Shown piece after piece: positions 45,185-54,576 of a DNA stretch of 64,000 nucleotides. The notes below the pieces were generated by a model. It worked only from the letters and a program-made list of their open reading frames with translations, did no database searches and had not been told where the DNA came from. The position numbers were made by a program, and so were the translations under genes. Source of the DNA: Sphingobacteriales bacterium (GTDB lineage Bacteria > Bacteroidota > Bacteroidia > Chitinophagales > UBA2359). The stretch covers positions 1,736,001 through 1,800,000 of the forward strand of contig CP064999.1 of the NCBI GenBank assembly GCA_016700115.1. Direction: 5' to 3'. Every line of letters starts with the position of its first letter. Within the stretch, counting starts at the first letter, position 1.

Positions 45185-46240
45185 TCACGCTTTTTTTAAC
45201 GTAAAGCCGAAAGTTGTACCTACTCCGGGAGCACTTCTGACATGTATGGTTTGATTCAAAGCCTCTATAATGTGTTTCACAATTGCCAAACCCAAACCAG
45301 AACCGCCCAATATTCGGGAACGGCTGGGGTCAACGCGGTAAAACCGTTCAAACAGACGGGGAAGATGTTTGGCTTCAATTCCGATGCCGTTATCGGTAAT
45401 TTCTATCAATGCGTTTTTATCCATATCATAAATCCCGACGGAGGTTTTACCGTTTTCCTTGCCATATTTGATAGAGTTGGATATGAGATTGTTCAAAACC
45501 TGCCTTATCCTTTCTTTGTCGGCATAAACCAACATGGAGGTATCACAACCTTCTTTAAAAGTAAGGGTAACATCGTTGGCATCTGCAATCATATCAAAAG
45601 AGTCCATTACCTCTTTGGCAAGGTCGTAAATTTTAAACCGCTCCCATTTCAGTTGTAATTCCCCGCTTTCGTGTTGGCTGATAATGTCTAAATCGTTTAC
45701 GATATTGATTAATCGTTCGACATTTTTGGAGGCTTTATGCAGATATTCACGGTTGATTTTCGGGTCGTCAATACCCCCGTCCAACAAGGTATCGAGGTAA
45801 CCCTGCATGTTGAACAGGGGTGTTTTCAGTTCATGAGAGACATTACCCAAAAATTCGCGACGATAGGTTTCCATCTTTTTGAGTTGCTCAATTTCAGAAG
45901 TTTGCTCGCCGGCCCACTGCATCACTTCCGTTTCCACATCGTCAATGATGTTGCGGTTCATATCGGGCTTGTCCATCAACGTTCCCTGCGGTTGTTTCAA
46001 TCGGTGTATATTTTTATAGATTACCTTCACCTTCCGGTAAATGAATCGCTCTAAAGCACCATAAAACAACCAATAGCAAATAATCAGATTAAAAACACCG
46101 CTAAGCAGTAACCCCCATGTCAATGATAACCCGAACAACAGTCCGGTTATGAGGGATAGCACAACAGTAATGACACTGCAAATAAATGCAGTGGCTAAAG
46201 CCAGGCGATTAGGGGTAATGTTTTTGTTGCTTTCCGGCAT
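45185..46240 (-). CDS. Membrane sensor histidine kinase (PhoR-like)
   Basis: 351 residues. Two N-terminal transmembrane helices (about 12-35 and 38-60) with a very short loop, so no large periplasmic sensor. Linker with HAMP-like character, then the phospho-acceptor block FLGNVSHELKTPLFNMQGYL. ATP-binding: RQVLNNLISNSIKYG (N), ITDNGIGIEAKHLPRLFERF (G1/F) and LGGSGLGLAIVKHI (G2). The pattern is that of PhoR-type kinases, but no response regulator or phosphate gene adjoins it, so the signal is unknown. Confidence 0.88.
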   Translation of the reverse strand: MPESNKNITPNRLALATAFICSVITVVLSLITGLLFGLSLTWGLLLSGVFNLIICYWLFYGALERFIYRKVKVIYKNIHRLKQPQGTLMDKPDMNRNIIDDVETEVMQWAGEQTSEIEQLKKMETYRREFLGNVSHELKTPLFNMQGYLDTLLDGGIDDPKINREYLHKASKNVERLINIVNDLDIISQHESGELQLKWERFKIYDLAKEVMDSFDMIADANDVTLTFKEGCDTSMLVYADKERIRQVLNNLISNSIKYGKENGKTSVGIYDMDKNALIEITDNGIGIEAKHLPRLFERFYRVDPSRSRILGGSGLGLAIVKHIIEALNQTIHVRSAPGVGTTFGFTLKKA

Positions 46241-46695
46241 TTTTTAATGTTCATTGCCCATAAATGATTCACCATCCATGTTTAGCACAAATGTAAGACA
46301 TCCCTACCATCTTTGCCTAAGTTCTATCAGGAAAATGGCAGGTATAAGGGTTGAAGACTGATGGCTATTGCATTTTAAATATCAGGAACAGATTTCGACA
46401 TAGTCGCATAGTTTTTGAAAATACTCCTTGACTGTTTATAAGCATTTCAAATCTATCGTTTTAAATTTATTTTCTTGGCTATTCAATTTTTTTTACGAAT
46501 AGTAAAATATAAAGTTGGAATTAACAGTTTAGTATAATGAAAAAATTAAACAAAGTTTTTCCCTGTATGCTAAATTAGGATTGAAATGCGGGTAAATTAT
46601 TTTTTATTTTACCTTTTTCTCAACTTTTTGCCCCCAAAATTCTTTAATTACTTTTTGGTTCACCTATTCTAAATTTTTACCTTCAATACTGTGCT
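46241..46695. other. Divergent intergenic region
   Basis: About 455 bases, very AT-rich, between the divergent sensor kinase and the small exported protein. A minus-strand TACATTTG (46288-46295) could be the -7 element of the kinase promoter but lacks a good -33 partner. On the plus strand, TTTGG and TACCTTCA upstream of 46696 are weakly promoter-like. No gene. Confidence 0.3.
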
Positions 46696-47166
46696 ATGAA
46701 AAAACTTTCACTGTTCCTTCTTTTCCTGATTGCCCTGGTTTTTTCCGACAATAAGATACATGCCCAACAATATCAAAGCGCAATAGGGGTAAATTTGGGA
46801 GTCCCTATCGGATTGACCTATAAACAATTTTTAAGCGACCGGTTTGCTTTTGAAGGCATAGTGGGATATTACGGTGATTTAGGGGGCGCTTATGCAAAAG
46901 GATTTGATGCTATTTTGCTTGCAGAGTGGCATGCAGAATTGTTTACCCAAGAGCTTAGTTTTATATACGGTGTTGGTGGGCATATCGGCAGCTATGACGG
47001 AGGATTGAGTTTAGGGGCTGATGGTGTCTTCGGGTTGGAATACAGCTTTAGCAATGCCCCTATCAGCTTTGCTTTTACCGCAAAACCTGCATACGGATGG
47101 TTAGACAACGGATTTGGGTTTCTGCCCGGTGGTGCATTTGCACTGCGGTATGTCATCAGACAATAG
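46696..47166 (+). CDS. Small exported beta-barrel-like protein
   Basis: 156 residues with a clear signal peptide (MKKLSLFLLFLIALVFSDNK then IHAQ). The mature part is glycine-rich with alternating aromatic/hydrophobic strands (IGVNLGVPIGLTYKQFL, FIYGVGGHIGSYDGG, GWLDNGFGFLPGGAFALRYV) and ends in an aromatic-rich strand, as do small outer-membrane beta-barrels. Function is unknown. It converges on smpB, with only 2 bp between stops. Confidence 0.68.
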   Translation: MKKLSLFLLFLIALVFSDNKIHAQQYQSAIGVNLGVPIGLTYKQFLSDRFAFEGIVGYYGDLGGAYAKGFDAILLAEWHAELFTQELSFIYGVGGHIGSYDGGLSLGADGVFGLEYSFSNAPISFAFTAKPAYGWLDNGFGFLPGGAFALRYVIRQ

Positions 47167-47168
47167 AG

Positions 47169-47636
47169 TTATTCTCCGCTCAGACTTCGGTCTAATTCGC
47201 GGCGCTGGTCTTTCTCCTTAATACTTTCTTTTTTGTTAAACTCTTTCTTGCCTTTTGCCAAGGCGATCTCTACCTTAATCAATCCCTCTGTGTTGATAAA
47301 CACCTGAGTGGGGACAATGGTATAGCCCCGTTCTTTCATTTTGGCTTCTAACTTTTTGAGCTCCCGCCTTTTAAGCAACAGTTTGCGCTCCCGCTTGGGG
47401 TCGTGGTTATACACCCCCCCTTGTTTGTATTCTGAAATATGCAGGTGTTTTAACCAAAGTTCTCCTTTGCTGAAATAACAATAGGCATCGCTCATACTGA
47501 CTTTACCCGTCTTACAGGATTTTACCTCCGTTCCCGTCAGCACAATTCCGGCAGTGTACTTTTCAATGAGAAAGTACTCAAAGTTGGCGCGTTTGTTATT
47601 GGCCGCAATTTTTGGTTCGTTTGTTTTGGTCGTCAT
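47169..47636 (-). CDS. smpB: SsrA-binding protein SmpB
   Basis: tmRNA partner in trans-translation, rescuing stalled ribosomes. 155 residues with the family blocks: NKRANFEYFLIEKYTAGIVL, GTEVKSCKTGKVSMSDAY, LHISEYKQGGVYNHDPKRER and a basic C-terminal tail (KGKKEFNKKESIKEKDQRRE). Length and order are normal. A perfect 11-bp inverted repeat lies just upstream of the start codon. No tmRNA gene is seen in this window. Confidence 0.95.
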   Translation of the reverse strand: MTTKTNEPKIAANNKRANFEYFLIEKYTAGIVLTGTEVKSCKTGKVSMSDAYCYFSKGELWLKHLHISEYKQGGVYNHDPKRERKLLLKRRELKKLEAKMKERGYTIVPTQVFINTEGLIKVEIALAKGKKEFNKKESIKEKDQRRELDRSLSGE

Positions 47637-47638
47637 GG

Positions 47639-47667
47639 CTTTGCTTGTTTTTATACAACAAGCAAAG
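47639..47667 (-). promoter_or_regulatory. Inverted repeat overlapping the probable smpB promoter
   Basis: CTTTGCTTGTT (47639-47649) and AACAAGCAAAG (47657-47667) form a perfect 11-bp inverted repeat with a 7-base spacer, ending two bases from the smpB start codon. The distal arm overlaps a minus-strand TATCTTTG (47663-47670), matching the -7 consensus TAnnTTTG. It could be an operator or a leader hairpin. Confidence 0.4.
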
Positions 47668-47670
47668 ATA

Positions 47671-48025
47671 ACGCAATCATGGTTAAATAAGTTTCAATTA
47701 AACTAATACGGCTATTCATATTCAACCCTTTCAGGGTTTTCTTGCTTTTCACTTTTAGTTTTTCACTTTTCACTTCCCCACCGCCACCTTGCCCCGCGCC
47801 AATAAAACCTCCCCATTTTTTTGCAAAAAAACGAAAATCGGGTCAAAAAATAAGGTTGACTCTAACTTATTGCATAGTTACTTTGACTTAATGCAAGGGC
47901 GCAATGAGTTATTGCGAAGATGCGAAATACCCGGTTTTGGGGGTAAAGTTGAAATATTGGAGGGCAGAAAATAGTATTAAACGGAAAAGACTTCGCAGAT
48001 GCTACATGTTTGGCTTTTAGCAGGG
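47671..48025. other. Intergenic region, no gene seen
   Basis: About 355 bases between smpB and the alpha/beta hydrolase gene. A 61-codon frame at 47789-47974 has no family resemblance and no good start, so I do not call it. Short CACTTTT repeats lie near 47748-47772. Confidence 0.3.
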
Positions 48026-48883
48026 TTACTCTAAAAGTCCTTTAAAGAAACGGATGGTTTCGTCAGCCATAGTTTGGGCATCGGCGGGCAGTTCCGTGCT
48101 TTCCCAGGGGTGTCTCATACCAAAAACGTGGTTGGCATTGGGAATGGGCAGCAGCCTGCTGTTGGTATGCCATTGATGCAACAATTGAGCTTCTTCGAAC
48201 AAGACAACAGGGTCGGTTGTGCCGTGGATGATAAGCAAGGGACAATTCAGGTTTTTGGCGGCTTGTTCGATATTCAACCTTCCCATGTTTTGAACGGTAT
48301 TTTCGTACAACTGGAAATAAAGGGGCATTTCCTGTTTTGTTCGGGCATTGGAGATATAAATAACCCCCTTTTCGCGCCACAGGTCAATGGTGTTTCCCTG
48401 ACTGATATGCCGGTGATAGGAGCAAACCCCTGCCCAGGTTGCAATTCCTTTAATGCGTGGGTCTTCGTTGGCTTTTAAGATGGTGATGCCGCCGCCCCTG
48501 CTATGTCCGGTCAAAAACAAGTTGCGGTTGTCTTTTTCCTGTTCAGGAACCGGGCTGCTGCTGCCCGTAATCCAATCTAAGACCACGCCTAAATCGTCCA
48601 ACTCTATGCTGTAGTTGTTGTTGCCAAAAGCTTCAAGGTCTGCAAATTCTTCGGGCTTTTCCGGTGTTGTTCCGTTGTATGAAAAATTAAACAGCACAAA
48701 AACAAATCCGGCATCTGCAAACCTTTGGGCTACGATATGCCATGCTCCCCAATCTTTAAACCCTTTGAACCCGTGTGAAAAAATAACAACCGGTTTGGCA
48801 ATGCCGGTCTTGTGATAATAAACATCAGAGAGAATCGGACGGCCGTGTTTTCCAGCCAAGGGTATATTTTTCAGGTAAACCAT
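48026..48883 (-). CDS. Alpha/beta hydrolase (dienelactone hydrolase/prolyl oligopeptidase-like)
   Basis: Cytoplasmic serine hydrolase of 285 residues. Oxyanion-hole region VVIFSHGFKGFKDWG, nucleophile elbow FLTGHSRGGGI, acid Asp in LLIIHGTTDPVVLFEEA and catalytic His in IPNANHVFGMRHPWES. The last resembles BAAT/acyl-CoA thioester or acyl-hydrolases of bacteroidetes, but the substrate is unknown. No operon partner: the LMW phosphatase gene is divergent. Confidence 0.83.
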   Translation of the reverse strand: MVYLKNIPLAGKHGRPILSDVYYHKTGIAKPVVIFSHGFKGFKDWGAWHIVAQRFADAGFVFVLFNFSYNGTTPEKPEEFADLEAFGNNNYSIELDDLGVVLDWITGSSSPVPEQEKDNRNLFLTGHSRGGGITILKANEDPRIKGIATWAGVCSYHRHISQGNTIDLWREKGVIYISNARTKQEMPLYFQLYENTVQNMGRLNIEQAAKNLNCPLLIIHGTTDPVVLFEEAQLLHQWHTNSRLLPIPNANHVFGMRHPWESTELPADAQTMADETIRFFKGLLE

Positions 48884-49021
48884 CTGTTTCGGAATGGGTG
48901 ATTATTAACAAGTCGCAAGATAGGGCTTAATGCCGGAAATTTACCGTTCTGCCTGAACAGATGAAATAGTTTGCTGTTGTAAGAGTTTAAAAATGCCAAA
49001 TTAGGAATTACCTTTGTGTCT

Positions 49022-49498
49022 ATGAAAATACTAATGGTTTGCATGGGCAATATCTGCCGCTCGCCGATGGCAGAAGGCATTTTACAACATAAGGTTAAAG
49101 CTGCCGGACTAAACTGGGTAATAGACTCGGCAGGTACAGGCGGATGGCATAGCGGGGAAGCACCCGACCATCGCGCCATTTTCAAGTTGAAGGAATATAA
49201 TATTGACATCAGTGCACTTCGTGCCCGCAAAATTCAATTTCAGGATTTGGTTGATTTTGAGTTAATCTATGTGATGGACGAAGACAACTACAAAGAAGTA
49301 AAACGGTTGGCAAATAACCGGAATGACCTGATGAAAAAGGTTAAATTTATCCTGAACGAAGTGAACCCGAACCATAACCGCTCGGTACCCGACCCATATT
49401 ATGGCAATCTTGAGAGCTTTGAATTAGTTTACCATCTGCTCAATCCTGCCTGCGATGCTATACTTGACAAATACAACTCCTACGCTTACTTAGATTAA
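49022..49498 (+). CDS. Low-molecular-weight protein tyrosine phosphatase
   Basis: 158 residues. The P-loop VCMGNICRSPMAEG at 6-19 has the CX5R nucleophile, and the general acid lies in SVPDPYYGN near 125. The ATG at 49022 is preferred over a GTG at 49016, because the protein then starts MKILMVCMGN as in the family. TACCTTTG at 49009-49016 matches a -7 element, which would make the message nearly leaderless, but the -33 region is weak. It is followed by hisS, 68 bp on, in the same direction. Confidence 0.9.
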   Translation: MKILMVCMGNICRSPMAEGILQHKVKAAGLNWVIDSAGTGGWHSGEAPDHRAIFKLKEYNIDISALRARKIQFQDLVDFELIYVMDEDNYKEVKRLANNRNDLMKKVKFILNEVNPNHNRSVPDPYYGNLESFELVYHLLNPACDAILDKYNSYAYLD

Positions 49499-49566
49499 AC
49501 CCGCAAAAAAAAACACGGATTTCAAACAGGTAATCAGCGTTTTTTACAACCCCATTTAACGGAACT

Positions 49567-50937
49567 ATGAAACCATCCTTACCAAGCGGCACCCGCGATT
49601 TCAGCCCTTTTGAAGTTCGCCGCCGCCAATACATTATCCAAACCATCCGTCAAACGTTTGAACAATTTGGCTACGAGCCGCTTGAAACGCCTTCAATGGA
49701 AAATCTCGACACCCTGTTAGGTAAATACGGGGATGAAGGCGACAAACTCATTTTTAAAATCCTGAACAACGGATTGGACCATCCCGATAAACGCACCAAA
49801 GCATTAGAGGCTTTTGATCAGGTGCTTTCGGGTAAAAACACCAAAGGAATTACCGAGCGCGCCCTCAGATATGACCTCACTATTCCCTTTGCACGGTATG
49901 TGGTGATGAATCAGGGAAAACTGACTTTTCCGTTTAAACGCTATCAAATTCAACCCGTTTGGAGGGCAGACCGTCCTCAAAAAGGGCGATACCGTGAGTT
50001 TTACCAATGTGATGCCGATGCCATAGGAACTACTTCGTTGCTCAATGAAGCCGAACTGGTACAAATTTACGATCGCGTTTATTCTCAGTTGGGGGTCAAA
50101 GTGCGGATTTTGGTCAATAACCGGAAAATTCTGGCAGGCATTGCCAAAGTTTGTGGCATGTCGGATAGGTTTACCGACTTTACCGTGGCCATTGACAAGC
50201 TCGACAAAATCGGTTTGGAAGGTGTAAGTGCCGAACTGACCGCCAAAGGAATTGGTGAACAAGCCCTGAAAACCGTACAGGCATTTTTGGAATTTGAAGG
50301 AGATAACCTGAGCGTATTGGCACTACTGAATGAAAAACTTGCCGATTCCGAAACCGGTCAAAAGGGGATAGCCGAAATACAAGCCCTGTTTAACTACCTG
50401 AACAGCATCGCCCTGAACAACCCCGTTCAATTAGACATTACCCTTGCACGAGGGCTGAACTATTATACCGGCTGCATTTTTGAGGTAAAAACCGAGGAGG
50501 TAAATATAGGCAGTCTGGGCGGAGGCGGCCGGTATGATGACCTGACCGGAACTTTTGGATTGAAAGGCCTGTCGGGAGTTGGAATTTCATTCGGGTTAGA
50601 CCGGATTTACGATGTTTTGGAAGAACTGCAACGATTTCCCAAAGGGGCTGACTTTGTTGTAAGAGCTATGTTTGTCAACTTTGGAGAATTGCTGGAACAA
50701 TATGCATTCAAGACCCTTCAAAGATTCAGAAGCCAAAACATTCCGGCAGAGATTTATCCCGAGCCGGCAAAAATTAAAAAACAGATGGACTATGCCAACA
50801 ACAAACAAATTCCGTTCGTGGTCTTTTGCGGAGAAACCGAAATAACTTCAGGAAGGGTGGCAGTAAAAAACATGATCACCGGCGAACAACACGATGTAAC
50901 TGTTGCCGAAGCAGTAGAGATGATTGCAGCGAAGTAA
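49567..50937 (+). CDS. hisS: Histidine-tRNA ligase
   Basis: Class II aminoacyl-tRNA synthetase, 456 residues, intact. Motif 2 region YDLTIPFARYVVMN and RYREFYQCDADAIG, histidine-specific blocks ARGLNYYTGCIFEV and GGGGRYDDLTGTFG, motif 3 GVGISFGLDRIYDVL, and a C-terminal anticodon-binding domain (from about 365). The last 274 bases of the gene are part of a 1117-bp sequence that recurs at 53632-54748, so a second, promoterless copy of its C-terminal domain exists downstream. Confidence 0.96.
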   Translation: MKPSLPSGTRDFSPFEVRRRQYIIQTIRQTFEQFGYEPLETPSMENLDTLLGKYGDEGDKLIFKILNNGLDHPDKRTKALEAFDQVLSGKNTKGITERALRYDLTIPFARYVVMNQGKLTFPFKRYQIQPVWRADRPQKGRYREFYQCDADAIGTTSLLNEAELVQIYDRVYSQLGVKVRILVNNRKILAGIAKVCGMSDRFTDFTVAIDKLDKIGLEGVSAELTAKGIGEQALKTVQAFLEFEGDNLSVLALLNEKLADSETGQKGIAEIQALFNYLNSIALNNPVQLDITLARGLNYYTGCIFEVKTEEVNIGSLGGGGRYDDLTGTFGLKGLSGVGISFGLDRIYDVLEELQRFPKGADFVVRAMFVNFGELLEQYAFKTLQRFRSQNIPAEIYPEPAKIKKQMDYANNKQIPFVVFCGETEITSGRVAVKNMITGEQHDVTVAEAVEMIAAK

Positions 50938-51000
50938 CCGCAAAAGAATCTGGGTATAAAAAACAGACGAAATGTTAAAAAGAACGCAATTAAATATACG

Positions 51001-51405
51001 CTAAAGCAAAAACCTGACTTCAGCCAGTTCACGTCCTAATTGCTGAACGCCCAGCAAAATGCGTTTGGTTTGGAGTGCGGAGGGTTTTTTGTTCCCATTG
51101 ATGTATTGAGCTAAAAGGCTTTGACTCATTCCAATACGTTCAGAAAGTGCCTTTGCATTGATTACCTTATAAAAATCAAAGAAACTTTCCAAGTCAAATT
51201 CAAATTGGATTTCGTCAATAATGTAGGTGTAGCCCAAATCTTCAAAAGCAAGGTTAAGCATTTCAATTATCATTTGCCGGAGCTCATCCCAATTATCCCC
51301 ACAAGTTACAAGGCTTCGGTTTCTCCATTGACCCAAAGCAGTATAACCCAAATCTTCTTTGATTATTTTAAGTTTAATTTTTGGTTTCTTTTTTACAGTT
51401 TCCAT
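51001..51405 (-). CDS. hicB: HicB-family antitoxin (copy 1)
   Basis: 134 residues. N-terminal partial RNase H-like HicB domain (IKEDLGYTALGQWRNRSLVT, then a helical stretch) and a C-terminal HTH (ALSERIGMSQSLLAQYINGN) that would bind the operon promoter. It lies 5 bp after hicA. An identical gene is at 53969-54373. The pair would normally be a stable toxin-antitoxin locus; duplication doubles both partners. Confidence 0.85.
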   Translation of the reverse strand: METVKKKPKIKLKIIKEDLGYTALGQWRNRSLVTCGDNWDELRQMIIEMLNLAFEDLGYTYIIDEIQFEFDLESFFDFYKVINAKALSERIGMSQSLLAQYINGNKKPSALQTKRILLGVQQLGRELAEVRFLL

Positions 51406-51410
51406 TTCTT

Positions 51411-51608
51411 CTACCTTTTATTGGTTTCTATTTCTGCAAGTTTCAAAATGGCTTGCAAAGTTCCTTTTTTCATTTCTTTGGAAGCATGGAACGGAACGGG
51501 TATAATGTTAAGCTTAGTGGGGTGTTTCATTATAGCATGGCTGCCTTTTTGCCTTATTTCGTACCACCCGTCTTTTTTCATTAACCGCAAAAGTTCGCTG
51601 CTTTTCAT
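51411..51608 (-). CDS. hicA: HicA-family mRNA interferase toxin (copy 1)
   Basis: 65-residue double-stranded-RNA-binding-like toxin. MKSSELLRLMKKDGWYEIRQ then KGSHAIMKHP, with the catalytic His in GSHxxMKHP, and VPFHASKEMKKGTLQAILK. Full family length with nothing missing. It is the first gene of the hicAB operon. The copy at 54379-54576 is identical. Confidence 0.9.
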   Translation of the reverse strand: MKSSELLRLMKKDGWYEIRQKGSHAIMKHPTKLNIIPVPFHASKEMKKGTLQAILKLAEIETNKR

Positions 51609-51780
51609 TAATGCAAAGGTAATAAATATATTACTTTAACAAACCGGCTCAATAAAATTTCAGATGGATATAAAACACATTAAAATTTGAATCATGCAAG
51701 CTAATGGATGCCCGTTACCGTTGTGAATGCATACCATACCACTAAAAAGAATGGATGCAATTAGCTAGTAAATATTTTTT

Positions 51781-53631
51781 CCTGACTTTGACAGTTAAAT
51801 TTCACAAACCATTGATAATCAGCGAGTTAAGTTTCCTCAAAATGGCATAGTTGCCACTACAAAACGGGTTATTTAGTTCGCTGGAGCTAAGTCTTTGAAC
51901 GGAGGGATACGAAATGCCGAAAGGATTTTGTTGGTTAATGCTGTGTCAGCACCTTTCAGCAAGTACTTTTTATCATCAATTGTTAGTTCAGACAATTGCA
52001 TTTGATTGAGTTCTTCTTTAATACTGCATGGACTTAAGTTGATGTTTGCAAACTTTAGGGTTAGTTCCACCGTCCGTTCGAGCATGAATGCTAAAAAACA
52101 GGTCATGAAATGTCCTTTTATCCTTTTGGGTGTCCAATGAAAAATTGGTCGAGTGGATAGGGTGGTCTTCAATACCCGGAAACTTTCTTCTATTTTCCAT
52201 AATTGATGGTAGTTTGCCAAGACTTCTTCGTTCGTCATATCCGTTTTACTATACTGTATGCCGTAGTAACCATCCCATTTTGCATCTTCATCTATTCGTT
52301 CTTGGTCTATTTCAGCAGCTTTTGTATTGGTACTCTCCGCCATTTTCAGGAATCGGTTAGCCCCCTTTTTGTTTTGCAAGTCCGCTCCGTTGTCTAATTT
52401 GACTTTTGCTTTTTGTATTTGTCTTTCCCTGTCTCTTGCGTCTTTGGCTGCCCTTTTGGCACTCCAAGTAATTAGGAGTTTATCTTGCAATTTTTGTTTC
52501 TTTGTATTGGCATCGCTGTAGGTTGTTTCGTAATCCAACACTTTCCAGCTAAATGTTACTTCACCCGTATCCTCGCACACAGTCTTTGTCTCCATATCAT
52601 TGGTTGCCAAAATCTTTTGTACCAACTTTTGGGGCATCGATTTTAAGCGGGCACTAACAATGTAGTCATAGCCCGCTTGACGTATTAAATTAAAATTTTC
52701 TTTCGAGTTGAGACCTTTGTCGGCTACTACAATGACTTTTCTTATATTAAACTGCTTTTCTAACATTTTCAGCGCATCTACCATCGTCTGACCATCAAAA
52801 GTATTACCCGGAAAAAGATCGTAGCCTATCGGTCTGCCTGTGCTATCTATAAATAAGCCCATCACCACTTGTACTTCATTAAACTTTCCAGCTTTGCTAA
52901 ACCCAAATTCGCGTAAAGCATCTGCTCTGTTTGTCTCAAAGTGATAATTCGTTACATCATAAAAAGCAACTTCTGATGGGCTTAGCATAAACGCCTTTTT
53001 TATGGTAAAACAGTTGTGTCTCAATTGCCTGCTTTTTATCACACAAAAAATCTAAACTTCGGTAAATTTCTTGCAACCCAATTATGTTTCCTGCCCATAA
53101 AACAATTTCTGATCTTTAAATGCTTGATGTTTTGATTTGCTTTTCAACAGACGATGAATCACACAATAGAAAATCACCTCTTCTATATCGAACTTTATCC
53201 TTGTTCCCTTAGCACATTTTTTGATAATTTCTCCGATGCCAAGTTGCTCCCATACTTTTTTATAGACCAAATGACCATAACAGAAGCGTGCAGTTTCCTG
53301 CAAATTCTCTGCCCCAATGCAAGGCGTGTTATTCAATGACAGCAATTTCTGCCCAACTGATAGTAGGAATCCTGAATCACGCAACTGGTCAAGGCGACCA
53401 AAGTTGGCAATTACCTTGTGCTTGGTAGTCTTTCCTTCACGAAAAGATTCCACTAACTGAATATACGTATGGTTTTTAGATTTAGTGGCTTTTACAAACA
53501 TACCGCAAATGTAAGCATATTGTCTTAAAAACAATAGCCTAAGAAAAAAAGTTGCCACTACAATTGCGGTTTCTTATTTCTTATTATCATTGATTATTAA
53601 CGGGTTATCTCATTTAACTGTCAAAGTCAGG
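51781..53631 (-). mobile_element. IS1634-like insertion sequence, copy 2
   Basis: 1851 bp, in opposite orientation to copy 1, with the same 20-bp terminal inverted repeats (CCTGACTTTGACAGTTAAAT). Near-identical to copy 1 apart from four indel bases and a few substitutions. It is bounded on both sides by the 1117-bp direct repeats, which start exactly at the element ends with no extra bases. Confidence 0.93.
51873..53501 (-). pseudogene. IS1634-family transposase, interrupted (copy 2)
   Basis: Start at 53501 (MFVKATKSKNHTYIQ). The first part stops at 53082 after FYGQET, at the same place as copy 1. A second long open stretch runs from 53042 to 51873 and contains FYDVTNYHF, VVADKGLNS and WKIEESFRVLK. 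Between them the homologous residues (IGLQEIYRSLDFLCDKK) are in the -1 frame, and an A6 run near 53000 returns to the original frame. Both copies share the first break, so it predates their separation. Transposition then needed frameshifting or a helper copy, unless it is a base-call problem. Confidence 0.82.
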
Positions 53632-53635
53632 AGCT

Positions 53636-53905
53636 ATGTTTGTCAACTTTGGAGAATTGCTGGAACAATATGCATTCAAGACCCTTCAAAGATTCAGAAG
53701 CCAAAACATTCCGGCAGAGATTTATCCCGAGCCGGCAAAAATTAAAAAACAGATGGACTATGCCAACAACAAACAAATTCCGTTCGTGGTCTTTTGCGGA
53801 GAAACCGAAATAACTTCAGGAAGGGTGGCAGTAAAAAACATGATCACCGGCGAACAACACGATGTAACTGTTGCCGAAGCAGTAGAGATGATTGCAGCGA
53901 AGTAA
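53636..53905 (+). pseudogene. hisS 3' fragment (duplicate)
   Basis: Copy of the last 90 codons of hisS (MFVNFGELLEQYAFKTLQRF onward), that is, its anticodon-binding domain. It was created by the 1117-bp duplication and has no promoter of its own. A stand-alone anticodon-binding domain would not charge tRNA. Confidence 0.85.
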
Positions 53906-53968
53906 CCGCAAAAGAATCTGGGTATAAAAAACAGACGAAATGTTAAAAAGAACGCAATTAAATATACG

Positions 53969-54373
53969 CTAAAGCAAAAACCTGACTTCAGCCAGTTCAC
54001 GTCCTAATTGCTGAACGCCCAGCAAAATGCGTTTGGTTTGGAGTGCGGAGGGTTTTTTGTTCCCATTGATGTATTGAGCTAAAAGGCTTTGACTCATTCC
54101 AATACGTTCAGAAAGTGCCTTTGCATTGATTACCTTATAAAAATCAAAGAAACTTTCCAAGTCAAATTCAAATTGGATTTCGTCAATAATGTAGGTGTAG
54201 CCCAAATCTTCAAAAGCAAGGTTAAGCATTTCAATTATCATTTGCCGGAGCTCATCCCAATTATCCCCACAAGTTACAAGGCTTCGGTTTCTCCATTGAC
54301 CCAAAGCAGTATAACCCAAATCTTCTTTGATTATTTTAAGTTTAATTTTTGGTTTCTTTTTTACAGTTTCCAT
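53969..54373 (-). CDS. hicB: HicB-family antitoxin (copy 2)
   Basis: Identical to the gene at 51001-51405, including the bases upstream, because the whole hicAB operon with its leader lies inside the duplicated 1117 bp. It should be expressed as the original. Confidence 0.85.
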   Translation of the reverse strand: METVKKKPKIKLKIIKEDLGYTALGQWRNRSLVTCGDNWDELRQMIIEMLNLAFEDLGYTYIIDEIQFEFDLESFFDFYKVINAKALSERIGMSQSLLAQYINGNKKPSALQTKRILLGVQQLGRELAEVRFLL

Positions 54374-54378
54374 TTCTT

Positions 54379-54576
54379 CTACCTTTTATTGGTTTCTATT
54401 TCTGCAAGTTTCAAAATGGCTTGCAAAGTTCCTTTTTTCATTTCTTTGGAAGCATGGAACGGAACGGGTATAATGTTAAGCTTAGTGGGGTGTTTCATTA
54501 TAGCATGGCTGCCTTTTTGCCTTATTTCGTACCACCCGTCTTTTTTCATTAACCGCAAAAGTTCGCTGCTTTTCAT
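54379..54576 (-). CDS. hicA: HicA-family mRNA interferase toxin (copy 2)
   Basis: Identical to the gene at 51411-51608 (GSHAIMKHP catalytic His). The duplicated sequence reaches 172 bp upstream of its start, so its promoter was probably copied too. Confidence 0.88.
   Translation of the reverse strand: MKSSELLRLMKKDGWYEIRQKGSHAIMKHPTKLNIIPVPFHASKEMKKGTLQAILKLAEIETNKR

Larger units (their letters stand above)
50664..51780. repeat. 1117-bp direct repeat, left copy, flanking IS copy 2
   Basis: Starts AGCTATGTTTGTCAACTTTG inside hisS and ends AGTAAATATTTTTT directly against the IS end CCTGAC. Recurs at 53632-54748 with constant offset 2968, which equals the repeat plus the 1851-bp IS. I saw no mismatch over the stretches compared. 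It contains the hisS 3' end and complete hicA and hicB. Confidence 0.93.

Noticed and set aside
47789..47974. 61-codon plus-strand frame
   Set aside because: Non-ATG start, no similarity to a known protein, and odd composition.
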